Source: Seminavis robusta
Lineage: Eukaryota > Bacillariophyta > Bacillariophyceae > Naviculales > Naviculaceae
Length of the DNA: 64,000 nt
Direction: 5' to 3'
Assembly: GCA_903772945.1 (NCBI GenBank)
Contig: CAICTM010000244.1
Span: 22,153-86,152, forward strand
Each line of letters begins with the position of its first letter. Within the stretch, counting starts at the first letter, position 1. The notes under the pieces are model-generated. The model was not told the DNA's origin, made no database searches, and saw only the letters and a program-made list of their open reading frames with translations. A program made the translations under genes and the position numbers. Shown in pieces: positions 21,039-31,684 of the stretch.

Positions 21039-22013
21039 CTACTTCTTTGCTGTGAGTTTACGTCCCTTTTTCCTTTTGGTGACGACTGGTTTGGGAGTAG
21101 AAGCCTTTGGCGTCAACATGTTCACCACGAAACCAGGAGCAACCAACCAATCTTCACCTCCCACTTTGGGCCATACGAATTTATGAAAGTGATAAAAGTG
21201 CCCTGCTAAAATGCCCAAAACATGAGGTACCGCCGCGGCAGCATTTTGTGCTTGGAGTACATCGCTGAGCATCAGCCCGTAGGGTAACGTCCAGTAAGGA
21301 ACCGTGAAAATGATCCACTTGACCTTTTGTTTTGGCAAAGCCCGGCTTAGCACGTGAACCATGGCGGTGATCATGGACTGTCCGAAGAAAGGCATTCCGA
21401 ATAGAACACTGAATATAGAAAGCAAAGCGACTTGTGACAGCAAAAACATGAGATGCTGTGGTGTGCCATAGGCTCGTTCCAGAGACGAGCCGTACTCGAA
21501 CAGGTAATAACCACTCATGAGCCATCCGATGGATGGAGGCCCCAGGAAGGAAGCAGCTGTAAAGGGGCGCCATATCTCGAGCCCATACAGGAGTCGCATG
21601 GGATCTAAAGCCAACAGTCCTTGTGAGAGTTCATCGCCCAACACCAACCCTAGAAGAGTGGTCAATCCCACCATGGAAATGTAGATTCTCGTCAATGGCA
21701 GTATCTGTTTGTATTTCTTGAGGGTGTCGGAGAGAGCAGAGCTTTTGGCTTGCTCCTCTGATTTGGCACCAACCTGCTTCTTTCCTGTAGCAGTTCTTTT
21801 GGAAGATGATTTTTTCGATGATTTCTTCTTGCTCCGAGAAGCTCCACCTCGACAGAACAGCACTTGGTCTGAAATGGCACTGTCACAGATATCATGCTTG
21901 CCCGAGTAGTTCTTTACAAAGGCTGTTGGCAACTTGGGCACTGAGGCTGATCCAGGCGTGGACTGCAGCAGGATCAGCCACAACAAACAGCAATTTCGCA
22001 CCAACCGCAACAT
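21039..22013 (-). CDS. Derlin (Der1) with N-terminal presequence, probable plastid-import (SELMA) type
   Basis: Single exon, 324 residues. From about residue 98 the Derlin core is clear: LTRIYISMVGLTTLLGL, then EIWRPFTAASFLGPPS, five to six hydrophobic segments, and GHFYHFHKFVWPKVGGEDW near the end, matching the family's GHxYyFl...P...GG. ER Derlins start almost directly at this core. Here about 95 residues precede it: a signal peptide (LVRNCCLLWLILLQSTPGSA) and a hydrophilic Ser/Lys-rich stretch with Arg-Gly-Gly at about 56-58. In diatoms such presequences mark the symbiont-derived ERAD-like machinery in the second outermost plastid membrane, which imports proteins. That the signal is followed by Val and not Phe fits a stop in the periplastidal space. 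The Lys-rich C-terminus faces the same side as the p97 partner in ER Derlins. Location is inferred. Confidence 0.83.
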   Translation of the reverse strand: MLRLVRNCCLLWLILLQSTPGSASVPKLPTAFVKNYSGKHDICDSAISDQVLFCRGGASRSKKKSSKKSSSKRTATGKKQVGAKSEEQAKSSALSDTLKKYKQILPLTRIYISMVGLTTLLGLVLGDELSQGLLALDPMRLLYGLEIWRPFTAASFLGPPSIGWLMSGYYLFEYGSSLERAYGTPQHLMFLLSQVALLSIFSVLFGMPFFGQSMITAMVHVLSRALPKQKVKWIIFTVPYWTLPYGLMLSDVLQAQNAAAAVPHVLGILAGHFYHFHKFVWPKVGGEDWLVAPGFVVNMLTPKASTPKPVVTKRKKGRKLTAKK

Positions 22014-22348
22014 CTTGATGTACCGGACAACGAAAGTCTAATTCTGTGGTTGCTTTTTGCTTGAAGCGTGAAGAGCGGGGTTGTTGCCATCTTGGTGGCA
22101 ATTTGGAAAAACACGTACTTTGAAGCTCCACGTGTAAAGTCTTTTCTTCCATTCACTAATAGTTAAATCACGGATCATGATGTCATACTCACTAGCTAGG
22201 GTTTTAAGTCGAGCAAGCTGGAAGGTCCAAAGGTCCATCGCGCTCAACGCATTGGCAGGAACATGCCAACGGCATTGGCTGCAATATGTGCACGTACTGG
22301 TAGCACGCAAGGAAAAATAGCACAATCCAAGCAACGCCCAATGGCACC
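22014..22348. promoter_or_regulatory. divergent spacer with a 3-codon upstream ORF before the MFS gene
   Basis: 335 bp between two divergent genes. An ATG at 22341 opens Met-Ala-Pro and its TGA stop (22350-22352) overlaps the main start ATG at 22349. This arrangement could allow termination-reinitiation control. Confidence 0.45.
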
Positions 22349-24284
22349 ATGATGGAGATGCAGCAGACCAATACCACTCAGGCTGAAGCCGAGGGAGCGT
22401 CAACTCCTCAAGAAGGAAGTCAAGACAGCGGCCCGATTGAGGGAATCACAGCCCTGCAGGATTCAGATTACAACTTGCCCGAAGCCGAGAGACAAATGAA
22501 GGAAGAAGAACTTTCCTTCTATTCGGCCTCTGAAAATGAACATGGAGATGACAATATATGGGGACTCCTTAGTGGAGTTGGAGGCAACATTTTCGAGTGG
22601 TGAGCGTGATCGTGACTATATAATTATGGAATGCAAGCAAAGAAGCAGCAAAAGGGACAACACTCATTTATTCTTGTCCATCTACTTGCAGGTATGATTT
22701 TGCCGTTTACGGCCTGCTGGCTCCAGAGATCGGACAATGCTTCTTTCCCAAGAGTTCTCGTGAGCTCCAGCTTATAAATTCGTTTGGAGTGTACCTTGCC
22801 GCCTTTATCATGAGGTGAGATTTGCTTTCATTTCCATGTCATCGTCACTTGCCTTGCCCTGAGTTGCATGCCTCAATCTTCTTTTTCTTTTCGCTTGATG
22901 GTTTAGACCGTTGGGTGCCATTTTGTTTGGTGAAATGGGAGACAGAATGGTCGGTCGCAAAGATGCACTGGCTTTCTCCATCATCTTGATTACGGTGCCC
23001 TCAGTACTACTAGGCCTTTTACCGACATACGAAACCTGGGGCCCCGTTGCTCCCGTCTGTCTCGTCATTCTGCGCATGATGCAAGGATTGAGTGTTGGAG
23101 GTCAGCTGGCTGGAAGTTATGTTCTATCCATTGAGCAGAGTTCGCCCAAAACTCGGGGGTTTCGTGGATCCGTCTGCGATGCTAGTTCCGTAGGCGGGTT
23201 TCTGCTGGCATCGGCTGTCACAACCCTTACCAGAACTATTCTTTCCAAAGAAGCTGTAAACACATGGGGATGGCGCGTTCCCTTTTGGGTTTCTTTACTG
23301 CTGGCTCCACTGCTCTACTACATTGTTGGAAACACTGAAGAATCAAAGTTTTGGGCCGAAAGAGCAGAGCAAAAAGAGACAGAACAACTCATCCGAGAAA
23401 GCGAGCATGCAGATAGACCTGCCGTCGTCGATTTGGTCAGCTCTCCCTTCAGAAGACGACAATTAACAGGCATGGTAGGTGTTCTCAGTGCGGTGGCCAG
23501 CTCGTTCTATATACTGTTTCTTTGGACTCCGGTGTATCTATCCGAACTCCGGGGTGTGATGAAAGAGAATGAGGCTGATGCCCTGAACTTCTTGGTGGTG
23601 GGATCCTACATCATTCTGCTCATGATTGCTGGAAGGCTATCCGACATGTTTCCCCACCGTATGGATCTTGTGAGGATTGGGCTCCCAGGTGTCATTGTCG
23701 GTTGCCCTGTCATGTTTGGCCTCTTTGAAACGGAATCTTATGTCGGCTACTTTTTGGGCCAACTGCAGTTTGCAGTATGTCTTTCGTTCGTTCAGGGTTG
23801 CATGGCAGCATGGGAGGTGGAATTGTGGATGGCTGATCCTACACTTTCATTTACTGGCGTTGCTGTGGGGCATAATCTGGCGGCAACGATCTTTGGGGGG
23901 ACAATGCCTCTGGTGGCCACGTTCCTATACTACCGATCCAGCACGTACATTGAAAACGGCGACTACGAGGAGGACGATCCACTCTTTCCCAGGCTCATTC
24001 CAGGTCTATATATCTCTCTACTCGGCTGTATTTCTTTCTATTGCATCAGCAACGTCATTCGGCACCCGCATGATGTACGAACTGGCAGCCCCAAGCTCCG
24101 AGAAGCCATTAGAAAGCAAAATGAATTCTTCAAGAAAGCCAAGAAAGATAGGGAGAAGTTGAAACGACGAAGGCAGCTGGAGGGCATTCTTGCAGAGAAC
24201 GGTCTCGATGTGCCAGTCAGCACAGCAACCTCGAGCCCTTCTGGTGCCGCCGAGGCACCGGTCTATGTGCCTCCAGTCGTCTGA
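22349..24284 (+). CDS. MFS transporter of the metabolite:H+ symporter (ProP/KgtP-like) family
   Basis: Exons 22349-22599, 22692-22814 and 22907-24284; both introns phase 2; 583 residues. The first 80 residues are hydrophilic and acidic. The family's opening motif spans the first junction: GGNIFEWYDFAVYGLLAPEI, as in bacterial ProP, KgtP and ShiA. Then GEMGDRMVGRKDAL matches the MFS loop 2-3 signature (GxxxDRxGRk). RMMQGLSVGGQLAGS is the motif of helix 4/5, and about twelve hydrophobic segments are present. The C-terminal 75 residues are basic and coiled-coil-like. The substrate is probably a small organic acid, betaine or amino acid taken up with protons; the sequence does not decide. The first ATG of a tandem ATG-ATG was used. 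Confidence 0.88.
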
Positions 24285-24832
24285 GCGAATGGGAGAAGGA
24301 AGGGCCAACAGCCAACTGCGGAGATTTGTACTGTACTTGGATGGAGTTTGTTTGTCCAGCTGAATTGTCAAATACAAATGTGTACCTGTACTGTAACGTC
24401 ATAGAATTGTGATAAAGCAATCTGCTGCGCTACCAAAATCGAGAGGGAAAAGCCGTGGCGACTATCATGTTTAGACGACCGTACTTCCCTCACCGACTCC
24501 TACCACAGCGGGTCCTTTTGTCTACATCGATATGAGGGTTGTGTTATCGCCCACAGCGAGCATCAGCTGCGCGTTTCCTGCGAGGTCAGTGGACCCAAAA
24601 GAGGGTTTGGCTGCCTTCGAGCAACCGTCGCCGGCATTAACAAGCGTAGGGAAAGGGCGAGACGCCCCACAAGCCCACCCCCACCGAAAGAAAGTTCCAG
24701 ACCATTCCACACCGCAACTATACATTATTACAAGTGTATTTGTATTTGTTCCAACCTAGTTTTCCAATTCGAAACTGAGAGATTGGGTCACTCTCTTGCT
24801 TATTATTGCATGAATGATTCGATTCAATTCAA
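24285..24832. other. convergent 3' spacer
   Basis: No gene seen. There is an ATTCGATTCAATTCAATC stretch just beyond the eIF6 stop. Confidence 0.4.
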
Positions 24833-25685
24833 TCAAGATAGTTGGTCAATGAGAGAGCTTCTCATATCAGTCACCATGCTGGATTGTGTTTGTTGGCGTC
24901 CTTGTCGGGAGAGTTTGAAAATGCTTTCAATGACAGATATTTCCGTTCCGGTGGTATCCAACCCCACGAAAGCGGACCAATCGTTAACGACAAGCCCGCC
25001 TCCGAGGACATCGGAACCTCGGTTGACGGTGCCAGCCACCAGAGGGACCTGCAGCAGGGAGGAAAGTTCCTCGATATCTTCGACGGTGGTGCGTGGATGA
25101 ACAATCCCTCCTTGGTTTGTGAATTTGCTATAACTTCCCACCAGGGATTGCCCCCCCACCGTTTGTCGAAATACCTCCACACCGAGCACATCGGCGATGA
25201 CATCTTCCGTTTCTCTATCCGTGTCGGGATGCACCAGCGCCACATGGTCGTTGGTAGCGATAATATTGCCCAGCGCCGACAGACGTTCTTCGATACGTTG
25301 CACCACCACCGAGTCTGGTAAGGAGTTCCTCAAATGTTGGAGCTCCATGTCGTTGGTAGTGTTGGGGACTAACAGTCCGCGTCGATTGCCCACGGTTGTC
25401 CTTCCAACAAAGCGGCATCCGGCTATTGTCGCGTGGATTACAGGAATATGCTCCGACAGCTCTGATTCGAATATCGAGTAGAAATTCTCAGACCCACCAA
25501 CGCCTGGTCAACACAGCAAGGAAGTCAAGAAGGGTACGGTTAATTGAGAGAATCAAAGATGGCAACAAAAGCCAACGTGGACACTGAAGCAACAGTTCGG
25601 ACTTACCGGTCAGGCAATAGGAGTTGGTCAAAGCGGCGAACACGCCGATTTCATGAGTATTCTCGAAAACACAGCGAGTGGCCAT
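24833..25685 (-). CDS. EIF6: eukaryotic translation initiation factor 6 (eIF6)
   Basis: Exons 25685-25607 and 25503-24833 with one phase-1 intron; 249 residues, close to the usual 245. eIF6 binds the 60S subunit, blocks premature joining with 40S, and is needed for 60S maturation. Conserved blocks: [20 protein letters not shown] at the start, [52 protein letters not shown], then [40 protein letters not shown] and [20 protein letters not shown]. The pentein fold repeats are intact and nothing is missing. Confidence 0.97.
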
Positions 25686-25948
25686 CTTACTTTTCTCTTA
25701 CTTTTCCTCGTTGACTTCTTCTTGTGTTCTTTGGGTTGTGTGAGAGAGATAAGATGGAGATCCGAAAAACCAAACCAGCACGGCGACGAATGGTCCTGAA
25801 GCCTTCGGACACGATCGATGCACGTCTCAGAAAGCATAGCCTTCACTCTAACACATAGTTAGAGTTCAGGATACCTTTAGAACTGCCAAATGTCCAACGT
25901 CCGATTGTTCGAAGAAAGCAAACAACATGAAGCTTCTGCAAAACAAAA

Positions 25949-26941
25949 ATGAGGGTCCCGTTGCTCGTCGCCTTCTCGCTGCTGTTGCACAATGTGGCGG
26001 GGATGCCATCAATATCGGCACCTCCTCCACCGCCAGACAGTGTTAAAGTGCGTGGAGGGACTGCCGTCGATCAAAGCTTGATGAAGCGATTCACTCCTGG
26101 CGGAGCCGATAGTCGAATGCCATCATTATTCAGCACCGATGAAGCAGAGTACAATCGATTCGCTGCTTGTCTGGCTGCTACAGAAGGTCTCCGGAGGATG
26201 AGAGACCAGGCATTAGTAGAACGATCACCGTCGGAAAAATCAGAAGATCCACAAGAACGGGAACGAAAGGTTGCCGATCAGTATCAAGCCAACTCGGGAA
26301 GAGTGCTACGTGCCATGGGAATGTCAGTCGACAGATTCAATGAACTGGGACGGGAAATATCCAGGGACGAAAACCTGAAAGAAAAGGTAGGAACTTTGGA
26401 AGGAATGGGCCATTTGGTCGCGTCTAGACATCTAGCTAGACTACGGGTACTAGTATCGTGCAGCGCTCAATAATTGGTTTCTTCTTTTTCCAAGGTCATG
26501 GAACAGGCATATCTGTATCGAATGGCCGCGATGGTCAATCTTGATCAGGTGGAACTCTCTACGCAGTCCAACAGCAACTTTCAAAAGGACAAAGTTCGGC
26601 TCTTTTGCGAATCCATCAAGGATATCGAAAAACTGAGAGGAGATCAAGTGGATCGGTTGAAAAAGTCTCTACAGGTAGAAACCTTTCCGTCAAGCATTAG
26701 TATCAGCGACCCAACTCTATTGCCATTTCTGAGCCCCAAAGTGCGTGCTGTGGTCAAGGCATTTCCATTGCAAGCAGAAGATGTGGTCAAGAAAAATGGA
26801 CTAGACTCCACTGAATTCAATAGCATGCTCCAAGAGGTGCGGTCAAACCCAATTTTCCGGTGGAAGGTGCAAAAACTGTTAAAGCAAGAATCTTCGGACA
26901 ATAAGGGAGACTTGGACTCGCTAGAATCCATGCAAAAGTAG
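25949..26941 (+). CDS. secreted protein with two DUF4168-like units
   Basis: Exons 25949-26386 and 26495-26941 with a phase-0 intron; 294 residues. A signal peptide (about 1-19) is followed by a Pro-rich segment and Val-Arg-Gly-Gly. The first unit (about 65-160) follows the DUF4168 pattern: an Asp/Glu-initiated helix with FAACLAATEGLR, a variable linker, then MGMSVDRFNELGREISRDEN. A second, shorter copy of the same ending (NGLDSTEFNSMLQEVRSNPI) closes the protein after a helical middle. DUF4168 proteins are secreted or periplasmic in bacteria, cyanobacteria and algae, with no firm function. The plastid motif Phe is absent at the cleavage site, so destination is open. Confidence 0.75.
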
Positions 26942-27516
26942 TGAAGAAACGACTTTCTGCTCGTTAGACTTGACGTAACAAGCAATCTGTGAATGTGATT
27001 GATGTGTTGTGAAAGTGTTCCGGTTCGTGTCCCCAAAAGGTGCAGCTGAAGGACCTTCGGTTCAGTTTCGGTTGCCAGTTAAGCTACATGTACTGGTAGT
27101 GCCGGTGCCGGTATGTAAATAATAGCTCCTTGCTTCATTGCTAGCTAGTAGGAACATGTCGGTCCATCACCAACCCCACTAAATGCATTCATCTGTTTGC
27201 TTCATTGTTACTTAAGCTCGCTAGCTAGTAGGACATAAAGATCCATCACCGATCCGACTGCATCCATTGGGCTGATTGACGTACATTAGACTACGACACC
27301 GCGAGTCCATTAGCTTGTAGTGGTTCGTTGGTGACTACACAACGATGCCAAACATAGCTGATGACTAGCTAGCTACAAGAACAAATGCAGCAAACACATA
27401 AAGTAGAAAGCCAATTGCCAGCGTTGCATAGACAATGCATCATTAGGAGGGTGGAAGTTGAATTCCTTATTATTAGAAAAAGTACTGAAGATTGGAGGAA
27501 GCAAACTGTGGATTGT
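26942..27516. other. intergenic with a diverged direct repeat
   Basis: Segments 27131-27190 and 27199-27266 share TTGCTTCATTG, GCTAGCTAGTAGGA, and TCCATCACC followed by a similar tail. CTAG runs lie at about 27365-27375. No gene seen. Confidence 0.45.
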
Positions 27517-28057
27517 TTAGAATCGCAGCTTTTGGAAGAAGTAACTGCTTCCTTGGGCTTTCTTTTCACTGGTGACGTCCTTTTGGTTCATGTAGCGTTC
27601 CAGGAAGAGTTTCTTCAAATTCTTCTTGACATCCACTTTTCGTTCAGGATCAACAAGATCTTCCTCGTCAACAGCCTTCTTCAAATCCAGATCGACAACA
27701 TATCGTGTTGGGAAGACGTGACGGACATTGATGTATTTGACAAAGGGCTTCAAGGTCTTGGATCGCTTTTCGACCTTTTTCTTGTCCATGGCTCGGGTGA
27801 CCTTACGTGGGGTCTTGGCCAATCCAGCGACGAGGCAGTGAGAGAAGCGCTTCTCACTGTTTCCTTCATCAAAGGTCTTGACAACGACAGCCTTCTTTCC
27901 GGCATGACGTCCTGCAAGGACTATTACTACTTTTCCAGCCTCTACATGTCGTCAAGAGTAGAAGAAGAAGCAAGGTCAGATACCCAAAAGGAGAGACGCA
28001 ATCACACCGTACAATATCTCGCCCGTTCCGTTGCGGAAACTTACTAACGATCGCCAT
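27517..28057 (-). CDS. RPL27: cytosolic 60S ribosomal protein eL27
   Basis: Exon 1 is only 13 nt (28057-28045, MAIV plus one base); exon 2 is 27941-27517; phase-1 intron of 103 bp; 145 residues. Joined, the N-terminus reads MAIVKAGKVVIVLAGRHAGK, the family's KPGKVVlvL.GRyaGrKAV. SHCLVAGLAKTPRKVTRAMD, HVFPTRYVVDLDLKK and the C-terminal YFFQKLRF are the other eL27 hallmarks. The intron after the first few codons is common in diatom and plant ribosomal protein genes. It is divergent from the cyclophilin gene. Confidence 0.96.
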
Positions 28058-28484
28058 TGTTCTAATCTAAATGTAGTATCTGAAGTAAAGTCAAGAAGAA
28101 ACGATAACAAGTTCCAACAGAGATAGATGAAGATGGCGGTGGTCGTCCGTTCGCCCTCTCAACCCTCGGCTGGAAGCAACTCGGAGGTTTTAGTAATTGG
28201 CAAGAGGTAGCAAGCTAGAGTTAGGGCTTTTGATAAGAGGTCGACTGACGCAACACGAGGGACCTGAATGGAAGTGCACGTGCGCGCTGACAGTGCAAAA
28301 TCTTTGGAGGAAACGGAACGATAGGAGTCTATCGTATTGGCCAGCAGCTGTCCTGCATCGGCGTTTGGAGTGAAAGCGATCATCAAAAAGATATCCGAAG
28401 CCTCTTTGCCTCTTTCTCGAAACATCCATAGCATCGGTCACTTTTAATTACTTTTGATTGTTATTAGCTTCGTTTGAATTCACC
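28058..28484. promoter_or_regulatory. divergent spacer between eL27 and cyclophilin
   Basis: 427 bp that must hold both promoters. A ~90-codon minus-strand frame (28159-28434) has no family features. No clear TATA box. Confidence 0.35.
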
Positions 28485-29783
28485 ATGTAAGTCATCGCGG
28501 TTTGAGGCGGGTTGTTTGTTTGTAAAGTTCTCCGAGCTGTTGTTTGGATGGCTGGCCGGCCATGGTCAGAGCTGGGGTAGCATCTCTAGAAATTGTGAAT
28601 GAGAAACCATTAGAAAGCAACAAAGTCAATGGGTTGTCGGTGATTTTAAAGCCTGGGTTCTCAACCTTTCTTCTTCCTATTGCCAATTTCCAATCTCCAT
28701 TTCCAGGTCTCTTCCCAAGGTTTACTTCGATATCACCATTGGCGGCAGCCCTGCCGGACGCATCGTCATGGAGCTTCGCAGGTAAGGGATTTCGATTGGA
28801 TCTGGAATGTCTGCCACCAAGATTCGGCCTCCACCCTCTCTGACTTTGGTCGTGCTTCCACTTTGGATTTTAACAGCGACGTTGTCCCCAAGACCGCTGA
28901 GAACTTTCGGGCTCTGTGCACTGGGGAGAAGGTATGTCGCTGCTGCGATGTTGCGAGGGGGCGTGGTAGTGTAACGATACACAGTCCCGGCCTGTGTCTT
29001 GTCATGCCGTGGTTTCGTGATAGTCATTAACTTCTTAATCTTTTCACCTGTAGGGATTTGGATTTTCTGGCTCCTCTTTCCACCGTGTCATCCCTGGGTT
29101 CATGTGTCAGGTAAGTTAAAGCTCTCGCGTCAGAAGATAATCATGTGATCATATCAACTATACATGTATGGTCTCACGATGCAATTTATTGTTTTCTATC
29201 TTGGTGATAGGGAGGAGATTTCACCAACCACAATGGTAAGTCTAATCATTCAATTTTAATGTGCCCTTTACTTTGGTCCTTGTGCTGACCAACTTCCCCT
29301 CATCGACGTTATCAACCACAGGTACTGGAGGAAAGTCCATCTACGGAAACAAGTTTGCTGATGAAAACTTCCAGCTCAAGCACACTGGTGCCGGTATTTT
29401 GAGTATGGCCAATGGTGAGTCTTATCATTAATAAGGTGGTTTGAAGTGACAATGCCTTTCTTTTTGTGTCTTCGCGCTTATTCGTTGCTTTCTTCCTGGA
29501 CTTTCTCAGCCGGACCCAACACCAACGGAAGTCAATTCTTCCTTTGCACTGCCGAAACTGGCTGGCTTGATGGAAAGCACGTTGTCTTTGGAAAGGTGAG
29601 CCTTGCTCTGGTTCTCTTGAGCGGAGAGGATGAATGACATACATGTTCTAATGATAAATTTTGCTGTTGCCGAAACAACAGGTTGTTGAGGGCTTGGACG
29701 TCGTCAAGGCCGTTGAGGGTGTTGGATCCCAATCTGGTGCTACCCGATCCAAGGTCATGATTTCTGCCAGTGGACAGCTCTAA
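28485..29783 (+). CDS. cyclophilin A-type peptidyl-prolyl cis-trans isomerase
   Basis: Exons 28485-28486 (coding part), 28707-28781, 28877-28931, 29054-29110, 29211-29235, 29322-29414, 29510-29595 and 29682-29783; 164 residues. The start codon is split: AT before GTAAGT, then G after the CAG at 28706, giving [20 protein letters not shown]. Active-site motifs are complete: [15 protein letters not shown] (Arg and Phe of the catalytic pocket), [32 protein letters not shown], then a single Trp in [14 protein letters not shown] (the cyclosporin-contact Trp). The cytosolic CypA length fits and no targeting sequence is seen. It accelerates Xaa-Pro isomerisation during folding. With seven introns it is far more intron-rich than most neighbours. 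Confidence 0.95.
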
Positions 29784-29848
29784 ACATTCTACTCCTACAG
29801 TACGAATTGGACGGACTTGGTGTCTGCCGTTGAATATGGAGTTGATTC

Positions 29849-29973
29849 GAGAGAAAAGTCGTTTCTATGGCTGGAAGTGTAGGGCACTTTCGAGTGCATT
29901 AAAAGTGAAAATCATAGGAGAGAAAAGTCGTTTATGGCTGGAAGTGTAGGGCACTTTCGAGTGCATTAAAAGT
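29849..29973. repeat. two tandem copies carrying a GCACT-TTCG-AGTGC hairpin
   Basis: Two ~60-bp copies (about 29849-29909 and 29918-29973) share GAGAAAAGTCGTTT, ATGGCTGGAAGTGTAGGG, then GCACTTTCGAGTGC (29883-29896 and 29951-29964) and ATTAAAAGT. The 14-mer folds into a 5-bp stem with a TTCG tetraloop. They lie 65-190 bp after the cyclophilin stop, probably in or just beyond its 3' UTR. Confidence 0.8.
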
Positions 29974-30718
29974 TTAAAAATGCAGGGATCTGTTTCCCAC
30001 TTGTCTCCTGCGTTTACGGATTGTATCATTCAGTTTGACTGCTGGACAGAAGCAAGCATGTCATGCCCCTTTTGTAGAAGTTTCTGTGACTGCCTTTTTC
30101 TTTATTCAAGTGTTTCTATAACGGTTCTCTCACGACCAGGGCAAGGTATCGGGTCCCTGGAAAGTTGGCACTTGGTAAACGCAATGCGATCAGAGCAGTC
30201 AGGCAATAAAACAGTGCAGGGGCAAGAGCCTTGACTGAGCGTGAGCAGGTAGAACCTGCAAACACAACATGGTGGAGGGCAGTGCCTCTCAGCCTTGATT
30301 TGCACGTTGAACCAGTGTTAGTTTTGGGAGTGCATTCCCCTCTGGCGTTTGGAGAAGCAGAAGTGTAACTGGCTTCGCACCTCCAGAACTCCATGGACCT
30401 CCAGAGCAAACATCAAGTGATCCAGACTGTCCGCCCCAGCAGCACCCACCAGACGATCCAGATACGCTGTACCACTGCAACTATTCTGTTCCTGGTACTC
30501 CAGTTCGGCAATCCAGACGAGGACTACTTCCTGGCTACATCGCTCTAGTAGGGTAAAGCAGACCGCAGAGGCAAGACCCTTTGTCTGATGGGAGGCAGCT
30601 ATCTCCTACTCCCCCTAGCCCAATAAAGAAAATGTATGCAAATAGCTAGCCACACCAACATAAGCAACACTCTGCATATAGTAGACGAATTGTCGTGGAT
30701 AGGAAGTAAACTATTTCT
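29974..30718. other. intergenic with an orphan open frame
   Basis: An ATG-less plus-strand frame of about 80 codons (roughly 30312-30560) is Pro/Gln/Asp-rich (PPEQTSSDPDCPPQQHPPDD) and ends LLPGYIALVG-stop. It may be the end of a decayed transposon polyprotein, but I cannot assign it. Confidence 0.35.
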
Positions 30719-31244
30719 CTAACGATAAGATTTTTGGAACCTGGCACGGGCACTGCGACCACCATATTTCTTGGGTTCACAGCGACGTGGGTCAGAAACC
30801 AACAGGTTTCGGTCGTATTCGATGAGGGTCTTTCGAAGCTCGTTCTTTGAGCTCTCGTCGACGTATTTAGCATGGTAGGCAACAATGGACTTGGCAATAG
30901 CCGCTCGGATGGCGTAGATCTGTGCAGTGATACCTCCACCCTTGACGCGGATGCGAATATCGAGGTTGGAGAACTTGTCTTGTCCGACCACAAGGACAGG
31001 CTCAAAGACCTTCAGGCGAAGAGCCTCTGGTTCCACATTCTCAATGGGCTGCCCATTAACCTTGATCAAACCCCGACCTTGCTTGGCAAAGGCCACTGCT
31101 GTGGCGGTTTTCTTCCTAGAGAGGCACGACAAGAGAAAAAGTTGTCAGATCTCCTTGTTCCTACGGATTCTCCCCTACACAACTGAATAGTCCACCTCTG
31201 TCTACTTACTTTCCGAAGACTTGAACTGATTGGGATGGCGCCAT
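30719..31244 (-). CDS. RPS16: 40S ribosomal protein uS9 (RPS16)
   Basis: Exons 31244-31210 and 31115-30719 with a phase-2 intron of 94 bp; 143 residues (family about 146). The N-terminus [20 protein letters not shown] is joined across the intron. Then [60 protein letters not shown] and the C-terminal Gln-Lys-Ser-Tyr-Arg. The basic C-terminal tail that contacts P-site tRNA is present. It is head-to-head with uL15 across 440 bp. Confidence 0.97.
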
Positions 31245-31684
31245 GGTGCTACTAGTACGATACTGAAACCAAAACAACAAGTACAACGATGGAGCGGGTG
31301 TTCCAACCTTGGGCAACTTGATGTGGTTGGGGTGTTGCCGTTTCGTTGGTTGTTAGTAAAGCGGTAAGGTCGGGGGCCACCCAAGAAATTTGTGCGATTA
31401 CTGCGCATTCAGGACTCAGCAGTCCGGAGAGTGACTTACCAGTCACGAAAGTATGTTACCCCTTACTAAAATCACTTGAGGCAAGGCGATTTTCTACCTT
31501 TCCCAAGCAACGCCCACTACTGTTGTTGACAGTGAATAGCCACCAAGGTAAGACGACTGTCGATGATGGTGTTGTCGTGGTCAATGTAGAGCAGAATTGG
31601 ATCGCTCATCACAGTCTTCTAACGATAGTTATCCCCCTCCTCTTGTTCAGCGTCCTATCCCTCTCTCTGCAGTAGCATCCCAAC
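31245..31684. promoter_or_regulatory. divergent ribosomal-protein promoter region (uS9/uL15)
   Basis: 440 bp between two divergent ribosomal protein genes, probably a shared promoter. It is pyrimidine-rich (CCCCCTCCTCTTG, CTCTCTCTGC) immediately before the uL15 start. Confidence 0.45.
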
